Below are positions 41,701 to 53,400 of a DNA stretch of 64,000 nt, one piece after another. A program made the translations under genes and the position numbers. The stretch covers positions 620,001-684,000 of the forward strand of contig CAJNDT010002902.1 in NCBI GenBank assembly GCA_905221615.1, in the 5' to 3' direction. The stretch comes from Symbiodinium sp. CCMP2592. Taxonomy: Eukaryota; Sar; Dinophyceae; Suessiales; Symbiodiniaceae. The number at the start of each line of letters is the position of its first letter. Position 1 is the stretch's first letter. The notes beneath the pieces are model-generated. The model did not search any database. It worked only from the letters and a program-made list of their open reading frames with translations, and was not told where the DNA came from.

Positions 41701-42688
41701 CATGTTCATGAAGTTCATGAGTCAGACGCTCATACTCACGTGCCATAAGCTCACCATCGCCTTGCGCTCTTGCCTCCAACTGCACAAAGTTAGTGGCTGC
41801 CTCCGTGCGGAACACGTGTAGCTGTTGAGCTAACTCCTCGGCAACGGCATGTGCTTGACGTTGTTGAGCAGAGTTCTGTTCATCCATGCGAAACAAAGCT
41901 GTTTCATAGTCTCGCTTCATCTCCTGATTGACATTGTTGATGTGCCTCATGGCTAAGCATGCATGGTCACGTTGTCGTTCCAATTCTTCAATGCGAATTC
42001 CAGATCCTTCATCTTCTTGTTGCATCTCCTTGATCTTGTCCATCAGGGTCTGAACAACTCCTTCGTATTCTTGCATCTGACTGCGATAGTACATCTGCTG
42101 CGCAAGGTTAGATGCTTCGAGCTGTTGCGAAATCGTCAGTTCCTGATAGGCATTCGGACCATCGGCTATGGCTGGCGTGGCCACCGATGACGCATCACCA
42201 CGTGCTGGGATAGTGTCCAGAGTCATATCCAGATCGTCAGCATCGCGTGGTTGGTTGGTAACCATCCGATTCCAAGTCATGGACTTGTCACGCCCACGAG
42301 TAACCGAAGTCCTTGATCGTGCTGAAGAGCTTCTCGAAGATGATGGTCTTGACTTCTTTTCCAAGGTCTTCACTCCTTTGTCCTTGGCCCTGGACGTAGT
42401 CCGAGGTGCCTGAAAACCAGACGCTTCGGCTCGTCGTTCGGGAGCCTTGCCCGTCCTCGAACCTGTGGATGTCGGACGCGAAGGCGTAGATGCTCTTGGT
42501 AGACTCTTTGCTTTCACCTTGGGAACTGCCTTTGCAATGGCAAGCGCAGAAGATTGACCTTTGTCATCTTCCGTGGAGCTATCAACGGATTGCACCACTG
42601 TGTCATCAGCTGTTGATTCACCAACGGCTGGCGCTGCCACATCGGCACCGAAAGTCATTGTCGTATCTTGGCTTGATCCCGAGTTCAT
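35764..42688 (-). CDS. Copia gag-pol, 5' part: coiled coil, CCCH fingers, protease, integrase, RT N-terminus
   Basis: About 2308 codons from the ATG at 42686-42688. Order: Ser/Thr/Arg-rich leader; a coiled coil of roughly 300 residues; acidic linker (GDDDGDEAGDENEDGEHDEG); a capsid-like region; CKFHFTDAGCRNGDKCPFSH and CYSFKNTGSCSRENCPFKH, two CCCH fingers; protease KFLMDTGCGHDLIS (Asp-Thr-Gly); integrase HHCC (HLCTHRYRNPYCESCIRAK) and DDE core (TFDFLD, YSDEAPEF, LAERSNQE); GKVFFK-like end (GAKVFFKPTD). The RT starts near VTRKEMVNNPKAMEAF and breaks off after RVHGLIY, where the DIRS element sits; the frame then runs into it and stops at 35687. Before interruption the polyprotein would have been about 3630 codons. 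Confidence 0.92.
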
Positions 42689-43183
42689 TGTGGTCGTAGT
42701 AGATCAAGTAGTCGTTGCTGTAGAAAGGCAGAGCCGCGTACGGCTGATAACCTGCGTGGGGGATTGATCTCGACTAGGTTGCTGCTCTCCCCACCAGAGC
42801 TGTAATGAATGTAGGTGTGGCTGGCTTGCACTCTCCACAGACTGGACCCTGTCTCTCTCTCACTTCCACACGTGCAATCCTATGCAGGCAGAACCGGTGG
42901 CCGTTCCTTTTGCACTCACTGCCGGCGGCGGTTCGTCTGTGCAACGGGATAGCTCTGATTGCTCAGGATAGAAGACACTTATAGCACTTAGCTATGGGCA
43001 TTGACTTGAGCCAAACGTTGCGTGGGCGGTCACATAGAAAGGTAAAGATGAGGGACGCGTAGCGTGCCCCCTTAGAGTCGAGGGACGCGTAGCGTGCCCC
43101 CTTCTCTTGCACTTTACACGGTCGTGCTCACAGCTCTTATAGTGACACCTTAGAACTTGACAAGGCATCGCAGTCCGTTCGCA
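42689..43183 (-). other. Putative 5' LTR/leader of the main copia copy
   Basis: Matches 1546-2040. The sense start is TGCGAACGG, a TG as expected for an LTR. It carries the two GGGACGCG-type repeats (about 43048-43104) and the spliced-leader-like 11-mer (complement of 43005-43015). With one LTR only, its inner edge is undefined. Confidence 0.55.
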
Positions 43184-44009
43184 TTTTGGGTACCCTAAAT
43201 AATAGGTGCCGTATTATAATAGGGACCCAAGAAGGGACCATAATTTTGACAACCACCCATATTATCATATCGACATGGAAATTGGGGAGCTCGAGGTCCA
43301 GCTTCAACCCGACACACACGCTGGCCATGGCAACTTGGTGAGAGCACCGTTCGTGCGAGCTCTTGCCGAGAACTGATGGAATCATGCAAGCACCGCTACT
43401 ACGGGGAAGCTTTCATAAACAGCTTGGCCTTTCTTTTTGAGCTTCTCCTCATACCTCCTGAGTCATTTACATTCTGCAGTGTTGGGACGGAGATTTGGCT
43501 CCTACTTGTATCGTATTTACGAACGCAGAATTGGCAGTTCGCTCGAGAAGAACCAATGGACCAGCTTGAACAAGACCTGCAACTGATAAGTTTCTGCTGG
43601 GGGTCTGCCGCAGCTCTTCCTGCATTCGCAGCCTCAGACGGACCGCAACGTCAGCACACCATGACCATCACAGCGCCGGAGATCACAGACACTTCCAAGA
43701 TATCCCTAGATTCCCTAGATTACAAACCTGAGTCATGCGCTTTCGCTTGTCTTCGACGGCGAACTCGACAATTGGCCGGCGGTTGCCTCCGAAGACTGTC
43801 CTCGGCACTTCTGCAGGCACAGGGGGCACAGGGACAAGCTATGTCAGCTGCCAAGTCAGCAGCGGGTTGTCATTGAGGAACTCCAAAGCTTTCATGGCCG
43901 AGTCGTGGTCCTCCACAGCACATCACAGCACTATATCCACTATGCATCACTACGCAGTACTTGCATTCTCACAGCACAAGTCCCTTGCGGGGGTATGGCG
44001 CCTTGAAGG
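43184..44009. other. No gene seen; flank of the copia element
   Basis: Begins with GGTACCC-rich sequence at the element edge. Frames of 60-166 codons on either strand have no motif. The RBM28-like gene's 3' end may lie in the right part of this stretch, but no exon could be recognised. Confidence 0.45.
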
Positions 44010-44428
44010 TCACAAAGCCGTAGCCCTTGGAGCGGCGCTCGCCGGCTTCCGTCCGGCGCTCGTCGTCCCGCACCATGCTGGCCTCCGGCGCCACAGAGGC
44101 TCCAGGCCCTCCAGGCTCAGCCTCCTCCTTCTCCTCTGCCCTCTCTGCGCCTTCACAATCGCCTCCTGGGCAGCTTTCAGGCGCCCCTTCTTTCCCTCAA
44201 CCTTAGGGCCGTTGAAGTAAAAAGGATCACGAGAGTGTCAGAGTGAAGCGCCAAGGCAAACACGGCATCCACGCTGCTCGGGCTGTGTGCCAAATGCCTC
44301 GGATCCGCAAACCTTCCTTCCGGCAGCTCCTGCTTTGCAACTTCAGCCCAGCGGCTTCACTATCGCTTCCCGCAGCTTGTTGGCATCCACAAACGTGGGC
44401 AAGTTGCGAATCTTGGCTGTGCGACGGC
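44010..44428 (-). CDS. RBM28-like gene: RRM4 exons
   Basis: About 44428-44346 reads RRTAKIRNLPTFVDANKL and continues REAIVKPLG, with RNP2 (AKIRNL). About 44231-44150 reads DPFYFNGPKVEGKKG and KAAQEAIVKA. About 44100-44010 reads SMVRDDERRTEAGERRSKG and KGYGFVTF, an RNP1. A frame change between the last two implies an intron or indel. The long insert between RNP2 and RNP1 fits RRM4 of the family. Confidence 0.6.
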
Positions 44429-47400
44429 TGAAAGCTGAGAGACAACATGCAGCACTCAGGCGCCCGGCACTTATGCGCTGAGGGTGAATCGCGAAGTTCG
44501 AGTTGTTAATTCGCCTGCAAAGTTCTGTGAAAGCCCGACGAAACTCTTGAGGTGTGCTGGACTGGCATCGAACTCGCTAGGCTTCCAACCACTTCCTCTC
44601 CTTCTGCCCCTCTATCCTTTGGCGCTGCTCAGACCTCACAGCATCACAGGTGGAACGCCACGAAAGTCTCGCGGCATCAACCCCTGCAAAAGATTGGTGC
44701 ACAGAACGAGAGGTCGGCTTGGACAGATTGTCCCAGCGAGGTGACGTCCTGCATGGGAGCCGTCAACACTACTCACCACTCCGGGGACGTCCTCAACGTG
44801 CCAGGCGGGCTCTGGGATGTCTCCCACCTTTGGAACAATCCCAGCAACTGCCAAGCACTAGAACTCGAGAAGGTTCAGCTAGGTCACGTTGAGCAAGTGC
44901 ATCCATGTCCGGCGCTCCTGACAAAGCAGGAAACCAAGCGAGCGAGTGTCGTCTTGAGGCCCAAAGGCCCTGCCTTGGAAGCCTGTCCCTTCATCTTCGT
45001 CTTGTCGCTTAGCTCTGAAGCCTCGCACGGCTCGCGGATGCTCGCATATGCTGGTGTTCCGCAGTTCCCTGCCTCCTGCGGCTTCACAGCCGGCTTCAGA
45101 ACCAGGCGGCGCCCCTTCACCCGCTCCCGCGTCACCAACACAAGAACACTTCGACAGCAGAAAGGGTCTCGGCTGCCGGCCTTTAAGCTGACGCCGAAGC
45201 CTTCGACCTCAGAGCGGAAGCGGAAGCGGGAGCGGACGTAGATGTCTCCGAGGCGGCGGCTGCGGGGAGCTCGCGCTGGTCGCTGCGCCGCACCACCGAG
45301 GAGAGCTCCTGCAGAACGCGTCGCTGCGCCGCGGAGGCGAGAGCTCAGAGGCGCCGAGGCGCTGCGTGCTTTGTGCGGGGGGCTGCGGGGGGCGTGGGGG
45401 CGCCCCGCCGCCGCCGCTCCGCTCCTTGAGCTTCCTCTCGGCCTCCTCCTCGGCTGCCAGCGCCGCCTGCGCCGCCTGCGCCTCATTTTCATTTTAAACG
45501 GAAAGACCTCACGGCACCTGGCGGGGCTGCGGAGACAACTCGTGCTTGATTTCTTCGCAAAACGTAAACTTCGTTAACTGCGCAAGCCTGGAGTCTGCTG
45601 CAAAACCGTCGTTGGGAGGCCAGTATGTCATATTGACATCTGACGCTCGCGTCAAACAAAATGCCTGCCAGACTAATCTGGGTGCAAAGCCAAGTGATGT
45701 TCAAGGCTGCTGAAATCCCTGATCTGAATCACTGAAGCGACTGGTGGCTCTGTCTAGGACGGTGCAGAGCCATCCGCCAATACTTGCAGACTGGGGCATC
45801 GCCAATTTCAGCATCCTTGCTTTACACGTAAACATACACTTTGCCACGACTGGCAGCCTGGTCTGGGAATGTCATTATTCCCTCGGTGGAGGCCATCGGC
45901 ATCGTCCGGCAACCTCCAGCTGTCGAAAACTTCCCCAGCAGTCACGCCTTATGCTGTCTGACTTTGCCATGCCTCCACGGATTTGTGCCAAGCTGAATGT
46001 GCCCTTGCACATCAGCCGAACTACGTTAAAACTCGGACAATGCTTGCGCCGGCAGTGAACATGCCTCGCATCATCCCCTCGGCTTCAGTGAATGCTAGAA
46101 ATGTCGTGCATGTCGGAGGTCGACTAAATGACTGCGGCATCCCCGCAGGGGTAGGCTTTTGCCAAAACGTCCGCAGAGATAAGTGGACTCTGAACTGAAA
46201 GTGCAGAGCTCTTGTGGGTGGGGCAAGCGCGGGCCCTAGCCGCACCCATGCCCCATAAAGCACGGAGATGCACACAGGGATTGAAATTGGAATGAACATG
46301 CAAAGGTACAGGTGCTTTCGGAAATCGGAATGGGCGATCCTACGATTTACAATCCGATCTTCGTCCTTACAATGATTCCAGCACCCAACGCAAAAACCAA
46401 TGAGCCGCAGTGTGTCAGGGTAAACATTTCTGCTACCCTGACTTCCATGACCATCCAAAGGGTCACTGGATGGCATTTGTCCGTAGATTAAAGCTGACTC
46501 TTGCGTTTTGGGACAATTGCACTTCTTGCGAACTCGAAAATGCGTGCCGTTGAATTGCCAGGGCCCAAGAAGCCGCTGGGTCGTCCGTACACGAAACTGG
46601 TTGGAACCCTCTGTGGTGCATGGTGGAAGAAGTGGAGTGCGCGGGCAAGCCTGTACCCTGTACCTGGCAGCTGGTACGTAGGATCTTAGGAATCACAAAA
46701 AGCTGAAGACGCTTCGGCGCACTTTCATTGACGCGGCTCTCTGAGCTCTGGCCGCCGACCCGCGAGGATCCAGCCTAACAGCCATTCTCAGTTACATCGT
46801 CGTGCTTCATTGGTTAATGCGGGTAGGGGTGCCCTTCCGACGCGGAAGACGTATGGGTTTCCTCAGCTTGCTGTGATCAGGTGCCGTCGATCCACCACAA
46901 ACAGCACAAGCTTCAAGTTGCAAGTGGAGGATCGTTGGAGCAGGAAAGCTGACCGGCTGCCCGTCGCTGAAGACCAGCGGTCTGCACATTTCAGGGACCT
47001 GCATAAAGGCGCCATGAAGGCAGAGCTGCAGGCAGCGGGAGCTTCCCGGCTCCCTTCCCCTGCAGCAACGGACGCATGCGGTATGCGGACCTGGCTCGAC
47101 ATCACTGGGCTGTTCCTGGCATCAGGTAAGCTGTGCCATGCTGTGCAGAGTGAGAAACGGAGCTCGACCCGCCCGGTCCTGTATCGCTCTACGTGCGCAG
47201 CGTAACCCTGCAAAGGATGGCCCCAGTGGGCCTTTCAGATCAAGAGTTGAGCAGAATGAAAGTCTACTGAGTCTACTGTTGTGATCTCCAGCCTCGCAGG
47301 GTATTATCTCGCTCTCCTTTAGAGGAACGCAGTCTCATGACAGAAGGCTCACGCATCCTTTTTGCGACCAAGCGTCAGTGCTGTGCCAGTCCACGAAACC

Positions 47401-50400
47401 GTCAAAGAGCTGCCTAGCCTCCGAACATCTGCCAAGTCTGCAATCCCTTCATGGCAAGGCGGATGCAACACTGAGGCCTTCGAAGCCTGCTCGTGGCTCA
47501 CAAAGTTGACAAACGCGTATCCGTAAATCGCGAAATTATCCTGGCATCAGAAAGCATCGCTCCTCCTGTCGCCAGAGCGAAGAGAAGCCTTGAAGTCCCG
47601 CGGAAGGTAGAGAAAGTCATACATCCTCGAGTAGCCTGTGACACTGGTATCGAACGCAGTTAGCATCGTGGAAACATTGAAGGCAGCCACCCGGTCCTAG
47701 ACTGTCCAAGAGCTCCATGAGAGTCTCTCTGGTGGTATCCTGATGTAATGGATCAGCCCAGGTCCACAAGTCATAACATGCCGTGATGTTGGAAGGCTCC
47801 CCTGGAGCCAAGAGTCCTTCGGGATATTCCTCGGCACCAACGGTTCAACTTTGGTGTCATGCTTGGATCGTTTTAGTGCTAAGCACTGGGCCGCAGCATG
47901 ATAGTGGTGCGCTCCTCGTCCCTGATTGCCACGGGCTCTGCAGAGCCTCATGGCATCTCACGGCACGGCAAGAAACTGGCTTCACGTGGCGACTCCCACC
48001 CGTGGCCTTGCGTGTCATCACGTCGAACTTCTCCGGCCTCACAGGGAAGAAGTGCTCTTCGGGGCTTCCCAGCACCGAACTCCCGAGTCGCCTCCAGCAC
48101 CTTTGGCTGCGGCTCTTTCGGCCGAGCTGACCGCTTCTGAGAGCTTTGAGACTGACCCTGTCGGACATCACTGGCCTGCGGCGGCCCAGGTCAGGTCACA
48201 AGAAGAACTCCAACAGGCCATTTGGATGGGGTGCCGCATTCCGCGGGCTGGTTGTCGCACTCCCCTGTCGCTGGCTGCCACCTAGTACTTCCGTCTTGTG
48301 ACAGGAGATTTTTGGCTCAACGCCCGACTGCATTGCGAGATGAATCGCAGCAAGGTCGCTGTCGTAGCTGGTGTCTGCAATGCTGGTCTCTGCTTGCATC
48401 ATTTGATCGCCAGCTTCTGGAGCCAGATACCCGACGCAATAGTATACCAGGGCAGGCGAAGCCTTGCATCAACTTTCAGTTGCTGAGACCGATGGAAGCG
48501 AATTTGAAAAACATAGTAACAACAAGGATCCCGTCTTCCTCTCCAAGTAGCCATCGCCTGCTGCGGTACATATTGCAAACTTGGCATATGCTGCAGCTCA
48601 GCGGAAGCAGCCTAAGTCTCCGAGCGCGTCTCTATGTCTGCGTGCAAGCCAGCTCTGGACAGAAACTTCTTTCATCCAAACGGCCGGCATCCAGGCAACT
48701 CCAGGGTAGCCTTGGCGACAGAACCAATTAATTGCAGCTTCCTGCACTCTTCAACCCTACGACGGCGGCGAGACACATGGAAAGTAGGCGTTGCCCTGCC
48801 ACTGCTCAGATGCGGCCTGCGACCGGGCAGAATGCTTGCCAACATGACTCAAAGAACCTAGAGGAATCTACTCTTGGCTTGAAGACAGCTTGCAAGGCTT
48901 GCACAGATCCTTCTGAAAGGCCTGCTCAGGTGAGGCAAGGTCGTGCTCGTAAGTGTTCACTCGCTGAAGAGTGTCCGGGGTCACCGCATCAAGATCCTGC
49001 GCAGCACGGAGAAGCTTGTGAAGAAGACTTCACGTGGCGCGGTAGTAGTGACAAAATGCATGCAGCACGTGGCGGTGCCGCATCGCTACGCACGGCAGGA
49101 CTGGCAGGTTCATGTTGCCAATTGTTCGAAGGTCCTCAGGGGTGCCAAAACCAATCTCCATGCCACCATGCGCTGGCGGACTCGGAGTCTGACAGTCCTG
49201 CAATCTCGCAACTTACAAAACTAATGCCGGAGGCTGCACCTAATCCAGAACCTCATGAGAGAGAGGGTGGTCATGTACAAACACCAAGGCTAACCATCTT
49301 CCTCACAACTGCACGTACTTAGGCACGATTCTACGTTGGACCGCCGTTCTGGAGTTGCACCGCATGCTCGTTGAGAGTGGCTGTGCAAGCTGTGCTTCTG
49401 TTACTGATATTGGTACCGATCACCATGCTGAAGCTGTTGTAGCTGTTGCACTTTCCGACATGGCCCGGTCCTGAAGACCCAACATGTAGTCGTCTTTGTG
49501 AGCCTGCGGGCTGGCCAGAGGTGTCACCTTCACAGCTCGGCGTCGCCATGCAACACCAGCTACAAGGATGCCTCCTGCCTTGTCATCATCGGATGCCTTG
49601 CGCTGACCCCGGAGGTACTCATACCTTGCATGTCATCTGTTTCCGGAGGTCCCGAAGGCCAGAGCTGGCGTTTGGAGTGCATCCGAAATACTTCACGCAG
49701 AAATCTGAAGCTGAACGAGCCCTTCGTGCGGGCTGGAGGAGGTCGTCTTCCACCTGAAGCTTCCAGATTTCAGAAGGTTTCTTGAGAAAGTCGGCTGTCG
49801 CTTGGAGAGTCGAGCTGCGTTGTCCCACGCCACCATGCTGTAGTACGCTGCCGCAAATCTTGAAACGCTGTGCTGATGTGGCGCTTTCACGGGTCGTATA
49901 TGTTGCAACATAGCTCTTGCACTAATAACTAGTACCGTAGCTTATGTTCGCATCGTAGGAAGTGACTTGGTTTGATCAAGCTACAGGGTGTGAGTGTGGT
50001 GTTGGATTCAAATGGACTGGTTGGTGCAGTTCGGACGCCGCGCACCTGATCTGAAGGCTTTCTTGGGCACTTGGCTGCAGGATCACTATGACGACCAGGC
50101 CATCAAAAGTCCAAGATTCAGCTGCAGAAAGCCGCCTCTGCGAACTTAATGAAGGCAGAGCCCCGGTGGGCATTCTGGCCTGAACAGGATGGGCACCGAA
50201 CTCTCGGCCAGGACGATCGCCCCATGTCGGCTGTGCCCCGAGGCTCCGAGGCCTGTCTTGTCGGCCACCATCTTGATGGAGCCTCGCCGGCGGGACGCTG
50301 GGCATTGCTGGCAGCGGTCTGCTTTCTGCCAGTCGCTTGGGGCAGACGCTCACCCGGCCGAAGCGCCGGAAGACCTGCGAAATTCCGCAGCTCCCGCAGC

Positions 50401-53400
50401 TCTCTGAGGCTCTTCGGACCGAGATTAACTGAGCATTTGTGCCTCTTTCAAGTCCCCCTCTTCTGCATCGAAAGGGACATTTCTCACGAAGATGGAGAGC
50501 CTCGAACAGTCGAGTTTCTCATCTCGGAGAGATGCTGAGAAACCGGCAGCACCCTTGCTCCACGTCGAAGCCAGGCTTTCTAGCTTTCGATGCCTGCGCC
50601 AACGTACAAGAGCTCCTTGATGGCAAATGCCGAGTGCCGGATATACTGGCCTTCGGCTTATCCTTCTTGGGCTTCGATCCAGCATCTTCGTCGTCTTCCC
50701 CGTCCTCCTCTTCCTCCTCGTCCTCGTCATCGTCTTCCTGCGAATGCCGCCACTCAGACGAAATGCGCAGGTGCGCAAGCAAAGCCCAGGGGCCCAAGGC
50801 CTCCACATCGTCGCCCAGCAGCTCCTTCATGCGCTTCACCTCCTGGTCTGGGTCCGGCTCCGGGTCCTGCGATCGTCGCCACACATCGCACACATCGCCC
50901 CGGACATCGCCCCACCTCGCCCGGCTCTGGGAGCGAAGAGCCCTCGGCTTTCTCCTGCAGCCCGAGTCCAAGCCTCCAGCTCCCGAGTCGAGACTGCGAC
51001 TTGCGTCCTTCTGCTTCTTGGGCTTCGCATGCTTCGCATGCTTCGCTGGCGACCTGAAGGTGAAAGCCCACGCCCACGGCGCCCTCCATGCCCTTCGCTT
51101 CCCAGGACTCGGACGGCTCCGGCTCTTGCGGCGGCTCTTCGCCTGGGCACTCTGTGCGGAGGGCAAGCCAGCGGCGGACCTTGACGCCCTGAGCCGGCCG
51201 CTCAGCTTGCTGAACCTTGCGAAAAATGAAGTACATGAGACCCATCAGAGACCGGAGAAAGATCATGGCAAACCTCAGGTCCACACACTGACGCATCAAC
51301 TGCCCAGTCCACGGCCACGGCACGTCCACATATCCTGCAATGTGAAACAGAAGGCTTCCAGGCATGTCAACACCAATCGGACTGGGTCGGTCCTCGAGCC
51401 ATTCAGGCTTGCAACGGCCTTTTCCGCTGCCGAAGCCTCAGCTTCTCAGGGCTCCGGCGCGCTCCCCAGAGCGTCCCCATGCAAGTCCTGCCTCAGCATA
51501 CTGCACGAATGCGAACCCGCGATGAGCCCCCATCTTGCCGTCCTCCAGAGTCTGCAGGACGGGCAGAAGATTACCAAAGAGAAACTGCGACTGCCGCTTG
51601 TCCAGCTCTCGCAGAAGTGTTTTTCGGAAGCCATGGACACTTCCAGGCTACTTCCAGGCTGGAAACGCGCTTCTCTGCAAATCCCCAGGTCGGCCATGCT
51701 CAGCACTGCAGATCGCGGAAGGGTCAGGGAAGAGTTACGAAAGTGTGGTCTGAGATCAGTTGCCAATGGCTGCGCCTCCGGTGCTCTGCATGATCAGCTC
51801 AGTCATAGCAGAAACGGACGGATAATCAAAAACGAGAGTAACAGGAAGTTGCACGCCAGGTAGGGCTTGAGAGATCTCCTCAGCTGCATGCACCCTTGGA
51901 ATCTTGAAGCACAGGACTGCGGCACCATCCACCCGAAGGGATGCCCGACTGCCCGACTCGGAGTCCAAGCAGCATCGCGCATCAAAATGGCCTCGTAAAA
52001 CCATTCAGAGATCTTTAGGGCTTTGGGGCTTTGATGGAACCCTTCTTTTGAGGCAACGACAGAGTTGCTGGTTAGACCCGCTTCCATGAGGGGTGTGTCC
52101 GCTTCGATCTCTCCATCATCGGCACCGGTGATTCTCAGCGCGATCTCCTTCACCTGGCTGGCCAAACAGGGGCCCCCCAACACCTACCAACACCTAGGCG
52201 CTAAACCCTATCTTGTCTCTGAAAGCGCCCAAGAACCTCCGACCCTGAACGGGCTGCAGGCCTTGTTGGTGATCACATCCAGGCTGAGACCTGCCTTGAC
52301 ATCAAGAGCAGGTCCTGCCGGCCCTCTTGCTGGAGCCTGCTTTGCAACGGCCTGGCGCCGGTTTACAACACAAACGCAACGAGCTCTGTGCACCGTGCAC
52401 CCTTTACATCGAGTTGACAGCACCACAACCAAAACAAGTCCGCAACACCGCTTCTGGCGGTGCATCTTGGCCTGCATGCCGGCATTCCCAAAGTCACAGG
52501 CGCACAATGGAGGCGTTGGAACCAGAAGCAAGGATTTCAACACAACCCCAATGCAAAAGAAGCCGGAAGAGCCCTGAACACGCCACAAGAGGAAGAGGGT
52601 GGGTGATCGCAGTAGTGCCTTGCTGCTGTAGCCATACAGGGATTTGTCCAGGAGCTGCACCCGCTTGTGTCGGAGGTGGTGGGACAAACTGTGGCGCCTG
52701 TTGCTGCATGTACTCCTGGAAAGTAGCTATCACTTCCAGGGCCAGGTTTTCACCCGCATCATCCTGAACATGTCGATACAGAGCCAGTGCTTCGTCTGCT
52801 GCCTCCGCAGCCTCCCGGATCTGCTGTAGCGCCCTCAAGTTGTCACACGAGAGCATCAGCGCGTTGGCCTCTAGCTGGTAGCACAAAAGATCCCTGTAGA
52901 TCAGCACGGCCTCATCTGCGCATGCCAAAGCCTCTTCGAATCGAGCTTTCAATGTCAAGCCTTGAGCTCTCGCGCAGAGCAGTGATCCCATCAACTCTGG
53001 GGCGGTGGAAAGTGCAGCGTTCTTCGCCAGCTTGATACCAGCTTCGGCAAGCTTGATGCCCTTTTCCAAGGCATCCCGCGCTTGCCGGGGGATCGGCTCG
53101 TCACCGAAGATCTTGGCTCCTTCCTTCACGGAGAGCCGTACTGCATTCTCAGAGATCATATACATGCATGCGATCTCACCCTCGGTCTTTCCTAATTCTC
53201 TGTACAACGCCCGTCCCTTCTCAGCAAATCGGATCGCGCTTTTGAACTCGTTCTTCTTCCACGCAATTTCCGCTTGCATCTTCATGGAATCTGCCTCACC
53301 TGGCATAAGCCCCTCATCATTGAAGATGCTCTGAGCTTTGGTGTTGTAGCTGGCAGCCTGTTCGACGTTGCCCTTTTTGAACTCCAGAGTTGCGCTGATA

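Larger units (their letters stand above)
16372..43183 (-). mobile_element. Giant Ty1/copia-like retroelement, interrupted by a DIRS insertion
   Basis: Sense strand is minus. In order: putative 5' LTR/leader (43183-42689), gag-like coiled coil and CCCH fingers, aspartic protease, integrase, RT (split by the DIRS element), RNase H, a long unassigned tail, then two extra ORFs. Protease-integrase-RT-RNase H is the copia order. Without the 10.2-kb insertion the visible element is about 16.6 kb, roughly three times a typical copia element, and no 3' LTR is visible before the gap. Two in-frame TAG codons (24675 and 16536) and the insertion imply that this copy is no longer autonomous. A second copy's 5' end is at 1-2040. 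Confidence 0.85.

Noticed and set aside
47600..48402. Minus-strand frames as a separate gene between RRM3 and RRM4
   Set aside because: No domain motif; treated as unassigned intron.
50740..51366. 203- and 215-codon minus-strand frames as one intact exon
   Set aside because: Only the acidic linker portion fits the RRM gene; the rest alternates frames and is GC-rich, so it probably includes intron.
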